From CAG-492 sp045643465 (GTDB taxonomy: Bacteria > Bacillota > Clostridia > TANB77 > CAG-508), in contig JAZUKV010000002.1 of the NCBI GenBank assembly GCA_045643465.1, positions 16,579 to 80,578 on the forward strand: a stretch of DNA of 64,000 nucleotides. Direction: 5' to 3'. Below are positions 35,380 to 44,847 of this stretch, one piece after another (the first letter of the stretch is position 1; every line of letters begins with the position of its first letter). The translations under genes and the position numbers were made by a program. Under the pieces are notes generated by a model. The model was not told the origin of the DNA. It saw nothing but the letters and a program-made list of their open reading frames with translations, and searched no databases.

Positions 35380-37425
35380 ATGAGCAATATTAGAAAAATG
35401 AAAAAGAAACTTAATAAAAAGGATAATTTTAAGTATATAAAGAAAACAGGTTATATAACACAGCGAAAACGTATGAGATTTATAATATTTTGTTTTCTAA
35501 TAATGCTTTTTAGTTTAATAGGTAGAATCGGATGGCTTCAATTTAAAACTGGTGATTGGTTACAAAGTATGGCATACTTGCAACAAACTTCAGAGCGTAG
35601 TTTTAATCCTAAAAGAGGAACTATATATGATGCAACGGGAAAAAAAATATTAGCAGTAAGTGCATCTGTTGAAAGTATAACGGTTAATCCTGTTAATATT
35701 AAAAAGGAAGATAAAGAGCGAGTTGCAAAAAAGTTATCAGATTTATTTGAATTAAACTATGATACAGTTTTAAAAAAAGTAAATAAGAAAAGTGCTATAG
35801 AAACTATTGCCAAGAAGGTTAATCCAGATAAAGCAAATGAATTAAGGCTTTGGATAAAAGAAAATAATATAAAAACAGGAATAAATATTGATGTTGATAC
35901 GAAGAGATATTATCCTTATAACACACTGGCTTCACAGATAATTGGATTTTGTGGTAGTGATAATCAAGGATTAATGGGGATTGAAGCAAAGTATGAAGAA
36001 ATGTTAAAAGGTACTAAAGGAAGTATTGTAAAATTGACAGATGCAAAGGGAGGAAACCTCGATGATGAGGGCGAGTCCTATATTGGAGCCATTGACGGAA
36101 ATGATTTAATTTTAACAATAGATGCAACTATACAGGGAATAGCGGAAAAATATTTGGAAGAAGCATGTATTGATAATGTGTGCACAGATGGTGGAAATAT
36201 TATAGTAATGAATCCTAATAATGGAGATATTTTGGCGATGGCTGGATATCCCAATTATAATTTAAATGAACCATATACGCCAATAGATGAAAAAGTATTA
36301 TCAAATTGGGAAAGTATGTCAAAGGAAGAAAAAACAGCAGAAATGCAAAAAATGTGGAGAAATAAGGCAATATCAGATGCATATGAGCCAGGTTCAACTT
36401 TTAAATTAATAACAGCTTCTGCAGCATTAGAAGAAGGAATTACAGATACAGATAATAGTGGTGAATTTTGTTGTAGTGGTGGAATTACTATAGCAGGAGT
36501 TAGAATAAAATGTTGGAGATATTATAGACCACATGGGTCAGAAAGTTTAAGAGATGCATTGATGAATTCTTGTAATCCTGTTTTTATAGGTCTAGGCCAA
36601 AAATTAGGTGTTTCAACATATTATTCATATTTAAGGAAATTTGGATTTTTGCAAAAAACAGGAGTTGATTTATCAGGTGAGGGAAGTAGTATTTTTTTAG
36701 CAGAAGAAAAAGTAGGTCCTGTGGAACTTGCAACAATTTCTTTTGGTCAAAGATTTGAAATCACACCATTACAAATGGTTACAGCTGTATCTAGTATTGC
36801 TAATGGGGGAAATTATGTAGTACCAAGAGTTGTAAAGTCTATTGTAAATAGTGAAAGTGGAGAAGTGAAAAACATAGAGCCTATAGTTAGGGATAAGGTA
36901 ATTTCTAAAGAAACATCTGCTAAAGTTTTAAGTATGATGGAAACGGTTGTGGCACAAGGAACTGGAAAAAATGCACAGGTTCAGGGATATTCTGTTGGTG
37001 GAAAAACAGGTACTTCGGAAGATGGTGTAAACACTGGAAAATATGTCACTTCATTTGTTGGTGTTGCGCCGATAAGCAATCCACAAGTAGTGGTATTAAT
37101 TACGTTATATAATCCAACAGGAGAAGGTGGCCACCAGGGTGGTGGTGTGGCAGCACCAATCGGCTCTCAAATTTTAGGAGAAGTTTTGCCATATTTGGAA
37201 ATTGAGCAAGATAATTTGAAAGAAGAGGATATAAAGAAAAAAGTTTTGGTGCCCAATATCGAAGGTAAAACATTTAAAGAGGCAAAAAACATGTTAGAGG
37301 AGCTTAAATTAAATATTGAGTATGGAAATGAAAATTGTGAAAATATTGATGAATATATAATAAAAGAGCAGATTCCTATAAATGGAGTTAATGTGGTTGA
37401 AGGAAGTACGATACTTGTTAAGTAA
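35380..37425 (+). CDS. Class B penicillin-binding protein with one PASTA domain (SpoVD/FtsI type)
   Basis: 681 residues: one N-terminal membrane helix (about 28-47), PBP dimerisation domain with RGTIYDATGKKIL, then a transpeptidase domain with the active serine Ser339 in STFK, SCN at Ser397 and KTGT at Lys542, all intact. One PASTA domain ends the protein (VLVPNIEGKTFKEAKNML). The enzyme cross-links peptidoglycan together with a SEDS partner, here probably the FtsW/SpoVE at 40064. A single PASTA at this place recalls Bacillus SpoVD, which builds spore cortex; division FtsI/PBP2B is the alternative. A close paralogue lies at 42407. Confidence 0.93.
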   Translation: MSNIRKMKKKLNKKDNFKYIKKTGYITQRKRMRFIIFCFLIMLFSLIGRIGWLQFKTGDWLQSMAYLQQTSERSFNPKRGTIYDATGKKILAVSASVESITVNPVNIKKEDKERVAKKLSDLFELNYDTVLKKVNKKSAIETIAKKVNPDKANELRLWIKENNIKTGINIDVDTKRYYPYNTLASQIIGFCGSDNQGLMGIEAKYEEMLKGTKGSIVKLTDAKGGNLDDEGESYIGAIDGNDLILTIDATIQGIAEKYLEEACIDNVCTDGGNIIVMNPNNGDILAMAGYPNYNLNEPYTPIDEKVLSNWESMSKEEKTAEMQKMWRNKAISDAYEPGSTFKLITASAALEEGITDTDNSGEFCCSGGITIAGVRIKCWRYYRPHGSESLRDALMNSCNPVFIGLGQKLGVSTYYSYLRKFGFLQKTGVDLSGEGSSIFLAEEKVGPVELATISFGQRFEITPLQMVTAVSSIANGGNYVVPRVVKSIVNSESGEVKNIEPIVRDKVISKETSAKVLSMMETVVAQGTGKNAQVQGYSVGGKTGTSEDGVNTGKYVTSFVGVAPISNPQVVVLITLYNPTGEGGHQGGGVAAPIGSQILGEVLPYLEIEQDNLKEEDIKKKVLVPNIEGKTFKEAKNMLEELKLNIEYGNENCENIDEYIIKEQIPINGVNVVEGSTILVK

Positions 37426-37515
37426 ATTTTTAAAATTCAAAAAAAATCAGAAGATTTCTATACAAAAAAAGATTTTAGTTATATAATAGAGGCAAATTAC
37501 TATAGGAGGTAAATT

Positions 37516-38997
37516 ATGGAGCTAAAAAAGGTTTTAGTTGGTATTGATGGATTAAAAGCTAAAGGTGATTTAGATATAGATATAACAAGTATTGAAAGTG
37601 ATTCAAGAAAAGTAAAAAAAGGTGGACTATTTGTTGCAATAAAAGGCTTTGAAGCAGATGGTAATGATTATATAAAAGCAGCTATAAAAAAGGGCGCAAT
37701 TGCTATTATGGCTGAACCAGATATTGATAAAGATTTATTAAAATTAATTGTTAAATATGCAACAATAATAATTGTTCCAGATACAAGATTAGCATTGGCA
37801 TTGGCTGCTTGCAATTTTTATGATAATCCTTCAAAGAAATTTAAATTAATCGGTATTACAGGTACAAAAGGAAAAACAACAACATCTTTTATGGTTAAAA
37901 AAATATTAGAAAAACAAGGATTAAAAGTTGGTTTAATTGGAACAATAGCAACATATATTGGTACTAAAAAAGTTGAAGATAGTGATAGAACAACACCTGA
38001 AAGCAATAAATTACAATTTTTGTTTTCAAAAATGGTAGAGCATGGTTGTGATGCTGTTATAATGGAGGTTTCATCACAAAGTTTAAAACTTAACAGAGTT
38101 GCAGGATGTGATTTTGATATAGCAGTATTTACTAATTTTTCAGAAGATCATATCAGTCCAAAAGAGCATCCTGATATGAAAGATTACTTTGAATCAAAAT
38201 TAAAATTATTAAAGATGAGTAAAGTATGTTATTCAAATGCTGATGATTTAATGGTAGCAAAAGTACCAAAATTATTACCAGATTCTAAAGTTACAACATA
38301 TGGAATAGATAATTTTTGCAATTTATTAGCAAAAGATATTACTATAACAAATGCTTATGTTGATTTTAAAGTTAAAATAGAAAATAAAAACGAAAGAGTT
38401 AAAGTATGCATACCAGGTAGATTTAGTGTATATAATGCGTTAGCAGCAATTGCAATTGCTAAAGAAATGAAATGCTCTTCTGAAAATATTAAGGAAGCAT
38501 TGGCTGAAGTAAAAGTTCCTGGAAGAAGTGAACTTGTAGAAAACCCAAAAGGATTGACAATTATGATTGACTATGCACATTCACCAGAAAGTTTAGAAAA
38601 TATTTTAAATGCTGTAAAATCATATACAAAAGGAAGAGTTATTTCTGTGTTTGGTTGTGGAGGAGATAGAGATTCTGGAAAAAGACCAATAATGGGAGAA
38701 ATTTCTGGAAGAATAGCAGATTATACAATTATAACTTCAGATAATCCAAGAACTGAAGACCCAGAGAAAATTGTATTACAAATAGAGGAAGGTATGAAGA
38801 AAACTAATGGAAAATATGAGGTTATTGTTGATAGAAAAGATGCGATAAAAGCAGCAATTAAAATGGCCAATAAATTAGATATTATATTACTTGCTGGCAA
38901 AGGGCATGAACCATACCAAGAAATTAATGGAGAAAAATTCCCATTTGATGAAAGAATAATAGTAAAAGACATTATGAGTGAATTAGGTAAAAAATAA
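37516..38997 (+). CDS. murE: UDP-MurNAc-tripeptide synthetase MurE, meso-DAP type
   Basis: It adds the third amino acid to UDP-MurNAc-L-Ala-D-Glu in the cytoplasm. The ATP loop GTKGKTTT begins at residue 116. The central domain includes EVSSQSLKLNR. The substrate motif DNPRTEDP begins at Asp409; DNPR is characteristic of meso-diaminopimelate enzymes, so the wall should be DAP type. 493 residues. AGGAGG lies before ATG. The usual next gene, murF, is absent. Confidence 0.96.
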   Translation: MELKKVLVGIDGLKAKGDLDIDITSIESDSRKVKKGGLFVAIKGFEADGNDYIKAAIKKGAIAIMAEPDIDKDLLKLIVKYATIIIVPDTRLALALAACNFYDNPSKKFKLIGITGTKGKTTTSFMVKKILEKQGLKVGLIGTIATYIGTKKVEDSDRTTPESNKLQFLFSKMVEHGCDAVIMEVSSQSLKLNRVAGCDFDIAVFTNFSEDHISPKEHPDMKDYFESKLKLLKMSKVCYSNADDLMVAKVPKLLPDSKVTTYGIDNFCNLLAKDITITNAYVDFKVKIENKNERVKVCIPGRFSVYNALAAIAIAKEMKCSSENIKEALAEVKVPGRSELVENPKGLTIMIDYAHSPESLENILNAVKSYTKGRVISVFGCGGDRDSGKRPIMGEISGRIADYTIITSDNPRTEDPEKIVLQIEEGMKKTNGKYEVIVDRKDAIKAAIKMANKLDIILLAGKGHEPYQEINGEKFPFDERIIVKDIMSELGKK

Positions 38998-39066
38998 ATA
39001 TGAGTTGTGAATTTATTAAATGAAAAAATAATTAGTTTATTTGAAGAAGAAAGGAATGAATTATAA

Positions 39067-40044
39067 ATGAGTTTTCAATTAAAAATATTACTACTATCAT
39101 TTATGTTTAGTGTAATATTTGCATTAATTATTATACCAATATTAAAAAGATTAAAAGTAGGGCAGATAGAGCGTGATGATGGACCAGAATCACATTTAAA
39201 GAAACAAGGGACTCCTACTATGGGAGGAATAATAATGGCACTTGTAATGTTACTATTAACAGTGCTAATGTATTTTGAATATAAAGGTTCAGAGCCACAA
39301 GTTGCAAATCGTATGATTCCACTTGCAATATTAATAATCGGGTTTGGTGTTGTAGGATTTGTAGATGATTTTAAAAAATTAGTATTAAAAAATACAAAAG
39401 GTTTAAAACCATTGTTTAAGATGCTAGGATTATTAATTATAGCAGTAGGATTTACTTTATATTTGACAAATATATTAAACAATGGAACAGATATATATAT
39501 ACCAATTGTTAAACAATCAATAACATTACCGATTTGGTTATATATCCCATTTTCAATTTTTGTTTTATTAGGAACAACAAATGCTATAAATTTAACTGAT
39601 GGAATAGATGGTTTATCAACAAGTGTTACTACAATTATATTAACTTGTTTAGTAGCAATAAGTATTATTTTCGGAGTAAAAGAAATTACAATTTTAGGAA
39701 CAATATTAATAGGTGCTTGTTTAGGATTTTTATTATTTAATTTAAATCCAGCTAAAGTATTTATGGGGGATACAGGTTCACTACTTTTAGGTGGTGCAAT
39801 TGCAGGAATTGCGTTATATTTAAAATTACCATTATTATTATTAATTATTGCGTTAGTTCCAATTATAGAAACACTTTCTGTTATGATACAAGTAGCATAT
39901 TTTAAGAAAACAGGGAAAAGAATTTTTAAAATGGCACCAATTCATCATCATTTTGAATTATGTGGATGGAAAGAAGGAAAAATTGTTTCTATATTCAGTT
40001 TAGTAACATTAATTTTATGTATAATAGGAATAAAAGTAATTTAA
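39067..40044 (+). CDS. mraY: Phospho-MurNAc-pentapeptide transferase MraY
   Basis: An integral membrane enzyme that makes lipid I by joining phospho-MurNAc-pentapeptide to undecaprenyl phosphate. 325 residues with about ten hydrophobic segments. Signature motifs: FVDDFKKL near residue 100, NLTDGIDGLS near 178, MGDTGSL near 235, APIHHHFELCGW near 293. AGAAAGGAA precedes the ATG. Confidence 0.97.
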   Translation: MSFQLKILLLSFMFSVIFALIIIPILKRLKVGQIERDDGPESHLKKQGTPTMGGIIMALVMLLLTVLMYFEYKGSEPQVANRMIPLAILIIGFGVVGFVDDFKKLVLKNTKGLKPLFKMLGLLIIAVGFTLYLTNILNNGTDIYIPIVKQSITLPIWLYIPFSIFVLLGTTNAINLTDGIDGLSTSVTTIILTCLVAISIIFGVKEITILGTILIGACLGFLLFNLNPAKVFMGDTGSLLLGGAIAGIALYLKLPLLLLIIALVPIIETLSVMIQVAYFKKTGKRIFKMAPIHHHFELCGWKEGKIVSIFSLVTLILCIIGIKVI

Positions 40045-40063
40045 ATTGATAAGGAGATAATGT

Positions 40064-41215
40064 ATGCAAAAGAAATCAAAAAAAAGCTCAAATTTTGCTA
40101 ATAATCAATTTGATTTTATACTGTGTATTACAGTTTTATTATTACTTGCGTTAGGTATTATTATGGTTCTATCTGCAAGTGCACCATCTGCGTTATCAAC
40201 TACAGGAAATAGTTATACATATGTAAAAAAACAATTGCTTTTCGGTATTGGTGGATTAGTTGTAATGTTTTTTGTATCAAAAGTTGATTATAGATTTTAT
40301 AAAAAATATTATTGGTATATTTACTTTGCATCATGGCTAATCTTATTATTAGTACTTGTACCAGGACTGGGAAATTCTGCAAAGGGAGCAAACAGATGGA
40401 TAAAAATAGGAGTTCAGTTTCAACCATCTGAGCTTACAAAAATAGGAATGATTATATTTTTTGCAGGATATTTAACAGATCATAAAGATAAATTACATGA
40501 TTTAGTTGAAGGTTTTTTAAAACCAATAGGATTTTTAATACCACCAATAGGAATATTATATTTTGTACAAAATCACCTTAGTGTATCTCTTATAATAGGT
40601 ATCGTAGTTGTCGTAATTATGTTCATTGCAGGTTGCAGAATTAAATATTTTGCAATATCTGGAATAATATTAGTATCTCTGGTTGTAGGGGTACTAGGAT
40701 TTATGCAAGTTTCAGGTTCAGGGGAAGAAAGCTTTAGATTGGATAGAATTTCAACTTATTTTGACCCTTGGTCAGATGCGCAAGGAACGGGATATCAAAC
40801 TGTACAAAGTTTGTATGCGATTGGTTCAGGAGGAATGTTTGGATTAGGATTAGGAAATAGTAAACAAAAATATTTATATATTCCAGAGCCTCACAATGAT
40901 TTTATTTTTTCAATATTAGCCGAAGAAATAGGATTTTTTGGATGTGTTCTAGTAATAGGCTTATTTGCAATATTTATTTGGAGAGGTATTTTAATTGCGA
41001 TGAAATCAAAAGATATGTTTGGATCTTTGATTGCAATTGGAATAACGACCCAAATTGCTGTGCAAGCTATAATTAATATTGCAGTTGTTACAGGAACAGT
41101 ACCTACAACAGGTATATCACTTCCGTTCTTTAGTTATGGTGGAACAGCTTTGTTATTATTGTTAGCAAATGTTGGAATATTATTAAATATATCAAGATCA
41201 AATTCAAAAGTATAA
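40064..41215 (+). CDS. SEDS peptidoglycan glycosyltransferase (FtsW/SpoVE)
   Basis: 383 residues with about ten membrane segments. It polymerises lipid II into glycan strands with a class B PBP. Conserved SEDS stretches are visible: GANRWIKIGVQFQPSELTK with the key region near residue 110, PEPHNDFIFSILAEEIGF near 275, and SLPFFSYGGTALL near 350. In this position Bacillus has spoVE, while most others have ftsW; the sequence alone does not decide. AAGGAG is before the start at 40064. murD, which often lies just upstream, is missing. Confidence 0.93.
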   Translation: MQKKSKKSSNFANNQFDFILCITVLLLLALGIIMVLSASAPSALSTTGNSYTYVKKQLLFGIGGLVVMFFVSKVDYRFYKKYYWYIYFASWLILLLVLVPGLGNSAKGANRWIKIGVQFQPSELTKIGMIIFFAGYLTDHKDKLHDLVEGFLKPIGFLIPPIGILYFVQNHLSVSLIIGIVVVVIMFIAGCRIKYFAISGIILVSLVVGVLGFMQVSGSGEESFRLDRISTYFDPWSDAQGTGYQTVQSLYAIGSGGMFGLGLGNSKQKYLYIPEPHNDFIFSILAEEIGFFGCVLVIGLFAIFIWRGILIAMKSKDMFGSLIAIGITTQIAVQAIINIAVVTGTVPTTGISLPFFSYGGTALLLLLANVGILLNISRSNSKV

Positions 41216-41252
41216 TAAATTAGTAGTTTAAGATTAAGAAAAGAGGAAAGAT

Positions 41253-42386
41253 ATGAAAGTTATAATATCTGCAGCAGGCACAGGTGGGCATATTAACCCA
41301 GGAATTGCTATAGCAAACAAAATTAAAGAATATGAGCCTGATTCAGAAATAGTATTTTTTGGAACAAATAGGGGGCTAGAAAATGATTTAGTTCCAAGAG
41401 CAGGATATAAATTGAAAACAATTGAGGCATATGGTATTCAGCCTAAAAAATTATTGAAAAATATTAAGCAAATAACTAAAACTATGAGAAGTAAAAAAGA
41501 TGTTCTTAAATTTATTGATGAATTTAAGCCAGATATAGTTTTAGGAACTGGTGGATATATTTGTGGACCTGTATTTGCAGCTGCAAATACAAGAAAAGTA
41601 CCAACGTTTTTACATGAAAGCAATGCATACCCAGGAAGAGCGGTAAAGATGTTTGCTAAAAAAGCTGATAAGGTATTTGTTGGTTTCGAAAAAGCAAAAG
41701 ATAATTTCAAAAATACAAATAATGTAATAGTAACTGGTACTCCAACTAAAATAAAAAAATTAGAATTTTCACAACAAAATAAAGAAAAATTATTTAAAGA
41801 GCTAAACCTTAATGATAAATTACCTACCGTACTAATTTTTGGTGGTAGTCAAGGTGCACAAAAAATAAATGAAAATGTAACTGAAATTATAATTAATAAA
41901 TCAAATCAGGATTATCAAATTATATGGGCAACAGGTCCGAAACAATTTGATATTGTGAAAGAAAAATTAGCTAATAGTAATATTGATATTGAAAATGTTA
42001 ATAATGCTAAAATAATGCCATATATTTATAATATGGAGGAGCTAATGAATTATAGTGACTTACTTGTTTGCAGAAGTGGAGCAATGACAATAACAGAAAT
42101 TGCTATTGTAGAAAAACCAGCAATTTTTATTCCATTGCCAAGTGTAGGTGCAAATAGGCAAGAAGATAATGCAAGAGTATTAGAAAATCTAAATGCTGCC
42201 AAAGTTATATTAAATGCAGACTTAAACAAAGATATTTTAAATAAATATATTGTAGAGATTATATCAAATGAAAACAAAATGATAGAAATGGGAAAAAATG
42301 CTGCTAGTATTGCAAAATATGAAGTGGAAGAAACAATATATAAAGAGATTAAGGAAACATTAAAAAAGAAGAGCACGATTAATTAA
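41253..42386 (+). CDS. murG: Lipid II synthase MurG
   Basis: It transfers GlcNAc from UDP-GlcNAc to lipid I on the inner membrane face. The first glycine loop is SAAGTGGHINPGIAIA, followed by GTGGYICGP near residue 95, HESNAYPGRA, and the second-domain loop IFGGSQGAQKINE and PLPSVGANRQEDNA that bind the UDP-sugar. 377 residues. The stop codon lies in the loop of a bidirectional terminator. Confidence 0.97.
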   Translation: MKVIISAAGTGGHINPGIAIANKIKEYEPDSEIVFFGTNRGLENDLVPRAGYKLKTIEAYGIQPKKLLKNIKQITKTMRSKKDVLKFIDEFKPDIVLGTGGYICGPVFAAANTRKVPTFLHESNAYPGRAVKMFAKKADKVFVGFEKAKDNFKNTNNVIVTGTPTKIKKLEFSQQNKEKLFKELNLNDKLPTVLIFGGSQGAQKINENVTEIIINKSNQDYQIIWATGPKQFDIVKEKLANSNIDIENVNNAKIMPYIYNMEELMNYSDLLVCRSGAMTITEIAIVEKPAIFIPLPSVGANRQEDNARVLENLNAAKVILNADLNKDILNKYIVEIISNENKMIEMGKNAASIAKYEVEETIYKEIKETLKKKSTIN

Positions 42387-42406
42387 AATCGTGTTCTTCT
42401 TTTTTA
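42362..42406. terminator. Bidirectional terminator between murG and the convergent PBP gene
   Basis: AAGAGCACGATT (42369-42380) pairs with AATCGTGTTCTT (42387-42398), with a T-run on the right (42400-42406) and an A-run on the left, so it works in both directions. The loop holds the murG stop codon. Confidence 0.88.
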
Positions 42407-44644
42407 TTAGTGTGAAGAAGATCCAATATCTTCTTGAAGAGTTATTGTTATTACAGTTCCTTCATTAACTTCGGTTCCAGCGATAGGGTCTTGACTTATT
42501 ACTTTTCCAGATCCTACAACATTTATATTTAAATTATGTGATGATAATGCTATTTTAGCAGAATTGTAAGATTGTCCTTTTAAATCAGGTACTGCTGTTT
42601 TTGTTTTTTCATTTCTTGTTTCATCAGAATATAGCTCTATTATTGCTCCTTCAACTAATGAAGTTCCAGCTTTAGGAATTTGTTCAGTAATAATTGATGT
42701 TGCACTACATGTGAAATTGCATTTGAATCCTTGCTTTTCTAAGGCTGCTTTAGCATCTGAAGCAGTTTTATTAGTAACATCATGTAATGTTGTTTTTGTA
42801 ATTTTTGTTGTTGAACCAGTTGTAGTTTGATTTATAGTATTATTTGAAGGTATATCTAAATAAGGTAATACTTCTGATAATATCTGACTAACCACAGGGG
42901 CTGCAATGTGTCCTCCAAAGTGATCTTTACCTTTAGGATTATATAGTGTCAATAGAACAACTAGTTGTGGATCATCAGCAGGGGCTACTCCAACGAAAGA
43001 TGATACATATCCTGCGGTAGATCCTTCTGTTGCTTCAGATGTTCCTGTTTTTCCTGCAACTCTATAGCCAGAAACTTGACCATATTTTCCACCACCAACA
43101 GTAACAACAGATTCCATCATATCTAACATTGTTTTTGATGTTTCTGAAGAAATGACTTGTCTAACTTCTTTTGGTTCAATAGTTGTTACTGATCCAGTAT
43201 CTGAATCTTTTATTTCTTTTACAATTCTAGGTTGCATTAGGGTACCATCATTTGCTACAGCTGAAACTGCAGTAATCATTTGAAGGGGGGTAATAGTAAA
43301 TCTTTGTCCAAAAGAAATTGTGGCCAATTCTACAGGTCCTACTGAATTAATATTATGGAATATTCCTGTAGCTTCCCCAGATGTTGCAATACCAGTTTTA
43401 TTAAATAATCCAAATGCTTCAAAATATTTATAAAGAGTATTAACTCCTATTTTTTGTCCCAATTGGATAAATGCAGGGTTACAAGAATTTTGAAGTGCTT
43501 GTCTTAAAGATTGATATCCATGACCAGCTGTGTTAGCACAACTTATATGTCTATCTGCAACGTCTTGGGCTCCGGTACAACGGAAAAGTCCAGGAGTATC
43601 CGGGTCTACAATATGCTCTTCTAAGGCAGTTGAAGCCATAACGACTTTAAAAACTGATCCGGGTTCATATGTATTAGAAATAGCTGTGTTTCTCCACATT
43701 TTTTGAAGTGCATCACTTTGGGCAGATGATGATAAATCATTCCATGTTGCGGATAAATTTTCATTAGGTTGGAAAGGTGTATTTAAATCATAATCTGGAT
43801 ATGTTGCCATAGCTAAAATATCTCCAGTTTTTGGATTCATAATAATGACATTTCCACCATTTAAACATTGATTTGTTATACATGCCTGCTCTAAGTATTT
43901 TTCAGCAATTGATTGAATGTTTATATCAATTGTTAATGTTAAATTACTTCCATTTTGAGGTGCGTAATATTGTGCATCTTCATTTGAGATTAAATCTTGA
44001 GTAGCATCTTGGGCTGTTGTTATTTTTCCAGGTGTTCCAGCTAATGTATTATCCCAATAATATTCTAATCCAGTTAATCCTTGATTATCACTACCACAAA
44101 AGCCTATTAAGTTTGAGGCTAAATTATAATAAGGATAGTATCTTTTTGTATCTTTATCTATATTTATACCAGAAGAAATTTTATTTTCTTTCATCCAAGA
44201 TTCTAGCTCTGCTACTTTATTTTTTTCAACTTTTTGTATTATTGTTTCAACAGAATTTTGGCTTTTAACTTTTTCTAATGTTTCATCATAATTTAATTCA
44301 AAGATTGTAGAAAGTCCTCTGGCTATTTTTTCTTGCAATACTTTAGTATCATCATCAGATTTTTTTATAAATTTTGAAGGATTTATTGTGATAGTATCAA
44401 CATCAGCACTTATTGCTAAGGCTGTACCTGTAGAATCATAAATCGTACCTCTTTTTGCACTAATAATTCTACTAGTTGTTTGTTGCTTGGTTGCTGATTC
44501 TTTTAATGAATTTCCTTCTACAAATTGTATAATAGCTATTTTTACTATAAGAAATAAAAATACTATAAATAAAATAACTGATAATGAAAAAAATCTTTTA
44601 GGTTTTGAAAATTTATAATTTTCTTCATCTTTTGATTTTTCCAT
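42407..44644 (-). CDS. Class B penicillin-binding protein with two PASTA domains
   Basis: 745 residues: a membrane helix (about 18-40), dimerisation domain with RGTIYDSTGTALAISADV, transpeptidase domain with active Ser330 in GSVFK, SCN in QNSCNPAFIQLGQ, and KTGT at Lys532. Two C-terminal PASTA domains follow (about 625-670 and 678-738). It is paralogous to the PBP at 35380 over its whole length (shared stretches such as NLIGFCGSDNQGL, GPVELATISFGQRF, ITPLQM). One of the two is probably for division (FtsI/PBP2B) and the other for sporulation (SpoVD). GGTGAT lies about ten bases before its ATG. It runs against the dcw cluster. Confidence 0.93.
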   Translation of the reverse strand: MEKSKDEENYKFSKPKRFFSLSVILFIVFLFLIVKIAIIQFVEGNSLKESATKQQTTSRIISAKRGTIYDSTGTALAISADVDTITINPSKFIKKSDDDTKVLQEKIARGLSTIFELNYDETLEKVKSQNSVETIIQKVEKNKVAELESWMKENKISSGINIDKDTKRYYPYYNLASNLIGFCGSDNQGLTGLEYYWDNTLAGTPGKITTAQDATQDLISNEDAQYYAPQNGSNLTLTIDINIQSIAEKYLEQACITNQCLNGGNVIIMNPKTGDILAMATYPDYDLNTPFQPNENLSATWNDLSSSAQSDALQKMWRNTAISNTYEPGSVFKVVMASTALEEHIVDPDTPGLFRCTGAQDVADRHISCANTAGHGYQSLRQALQNSCNPAFIQLGQKIGVNTLYKYFEAFGLFNKTGIATSGEATGIFHNINSVGPVELATISFGQRFTITPLQMITAVSAVANDGTLMQPRIVKEIKDSDTGSVTTIEPKEVRQVISSETSKTMLDMMESVVTVGGGKYGQVSGYRVAGKTGTSEATEGSTAGYVSSFVGVAPADDPQLVVLLTLYNPKGKDHFGGHIAAPVVSQILSEVLPYLDIPSNNTINQTTTGSTTKITKTTLHDVTNKTASDAKAALEKQGFKCNFTCSATSIITEQIPKAGTSLVEGAIIELYSDETRNEKTKTAVPDLKGQSYNSAKIALSSHNLNINVVGSGKVISQDPIAGTEVNEGTVITITLQEDIGSSSH

Positions 44645-44765
44645 TTTAAATAATCACCAACTTTTTTTATATTAATATAATTATTTTATATTAAGGATAT
44701 TAAAAAATCAAGATAAAATTGAATTAAAGAAAAGCAAAAGCAGTTTTTTGATTTTAAATTTGTAC

Positions 44766-44794
44766 TTGACAATCGGAATATAATTTGCTATTAT
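44766..44794 (+). promoter_or_regulatory. Promoter for the comM-dprA-yraN group
   Basis: TTGACA (44766-44771), 17 bases, TATTAT (44789-44794), overlapped by TATAAT at 44792. About 54 bases before ATG 44848. Confidence 0.65.
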
Positions 44795-44847
44795 AATAAA
44801 AATTTTTTCAAAAAGTTTTAATTCTTTAAATTTCCAAAGGAGTATAA

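Noticed and set aside
39075..39482. Minus-strand frame of 135 codons within mraY
   Set aside because: Shadow of a strongly conserved membrane protein on the other strand.
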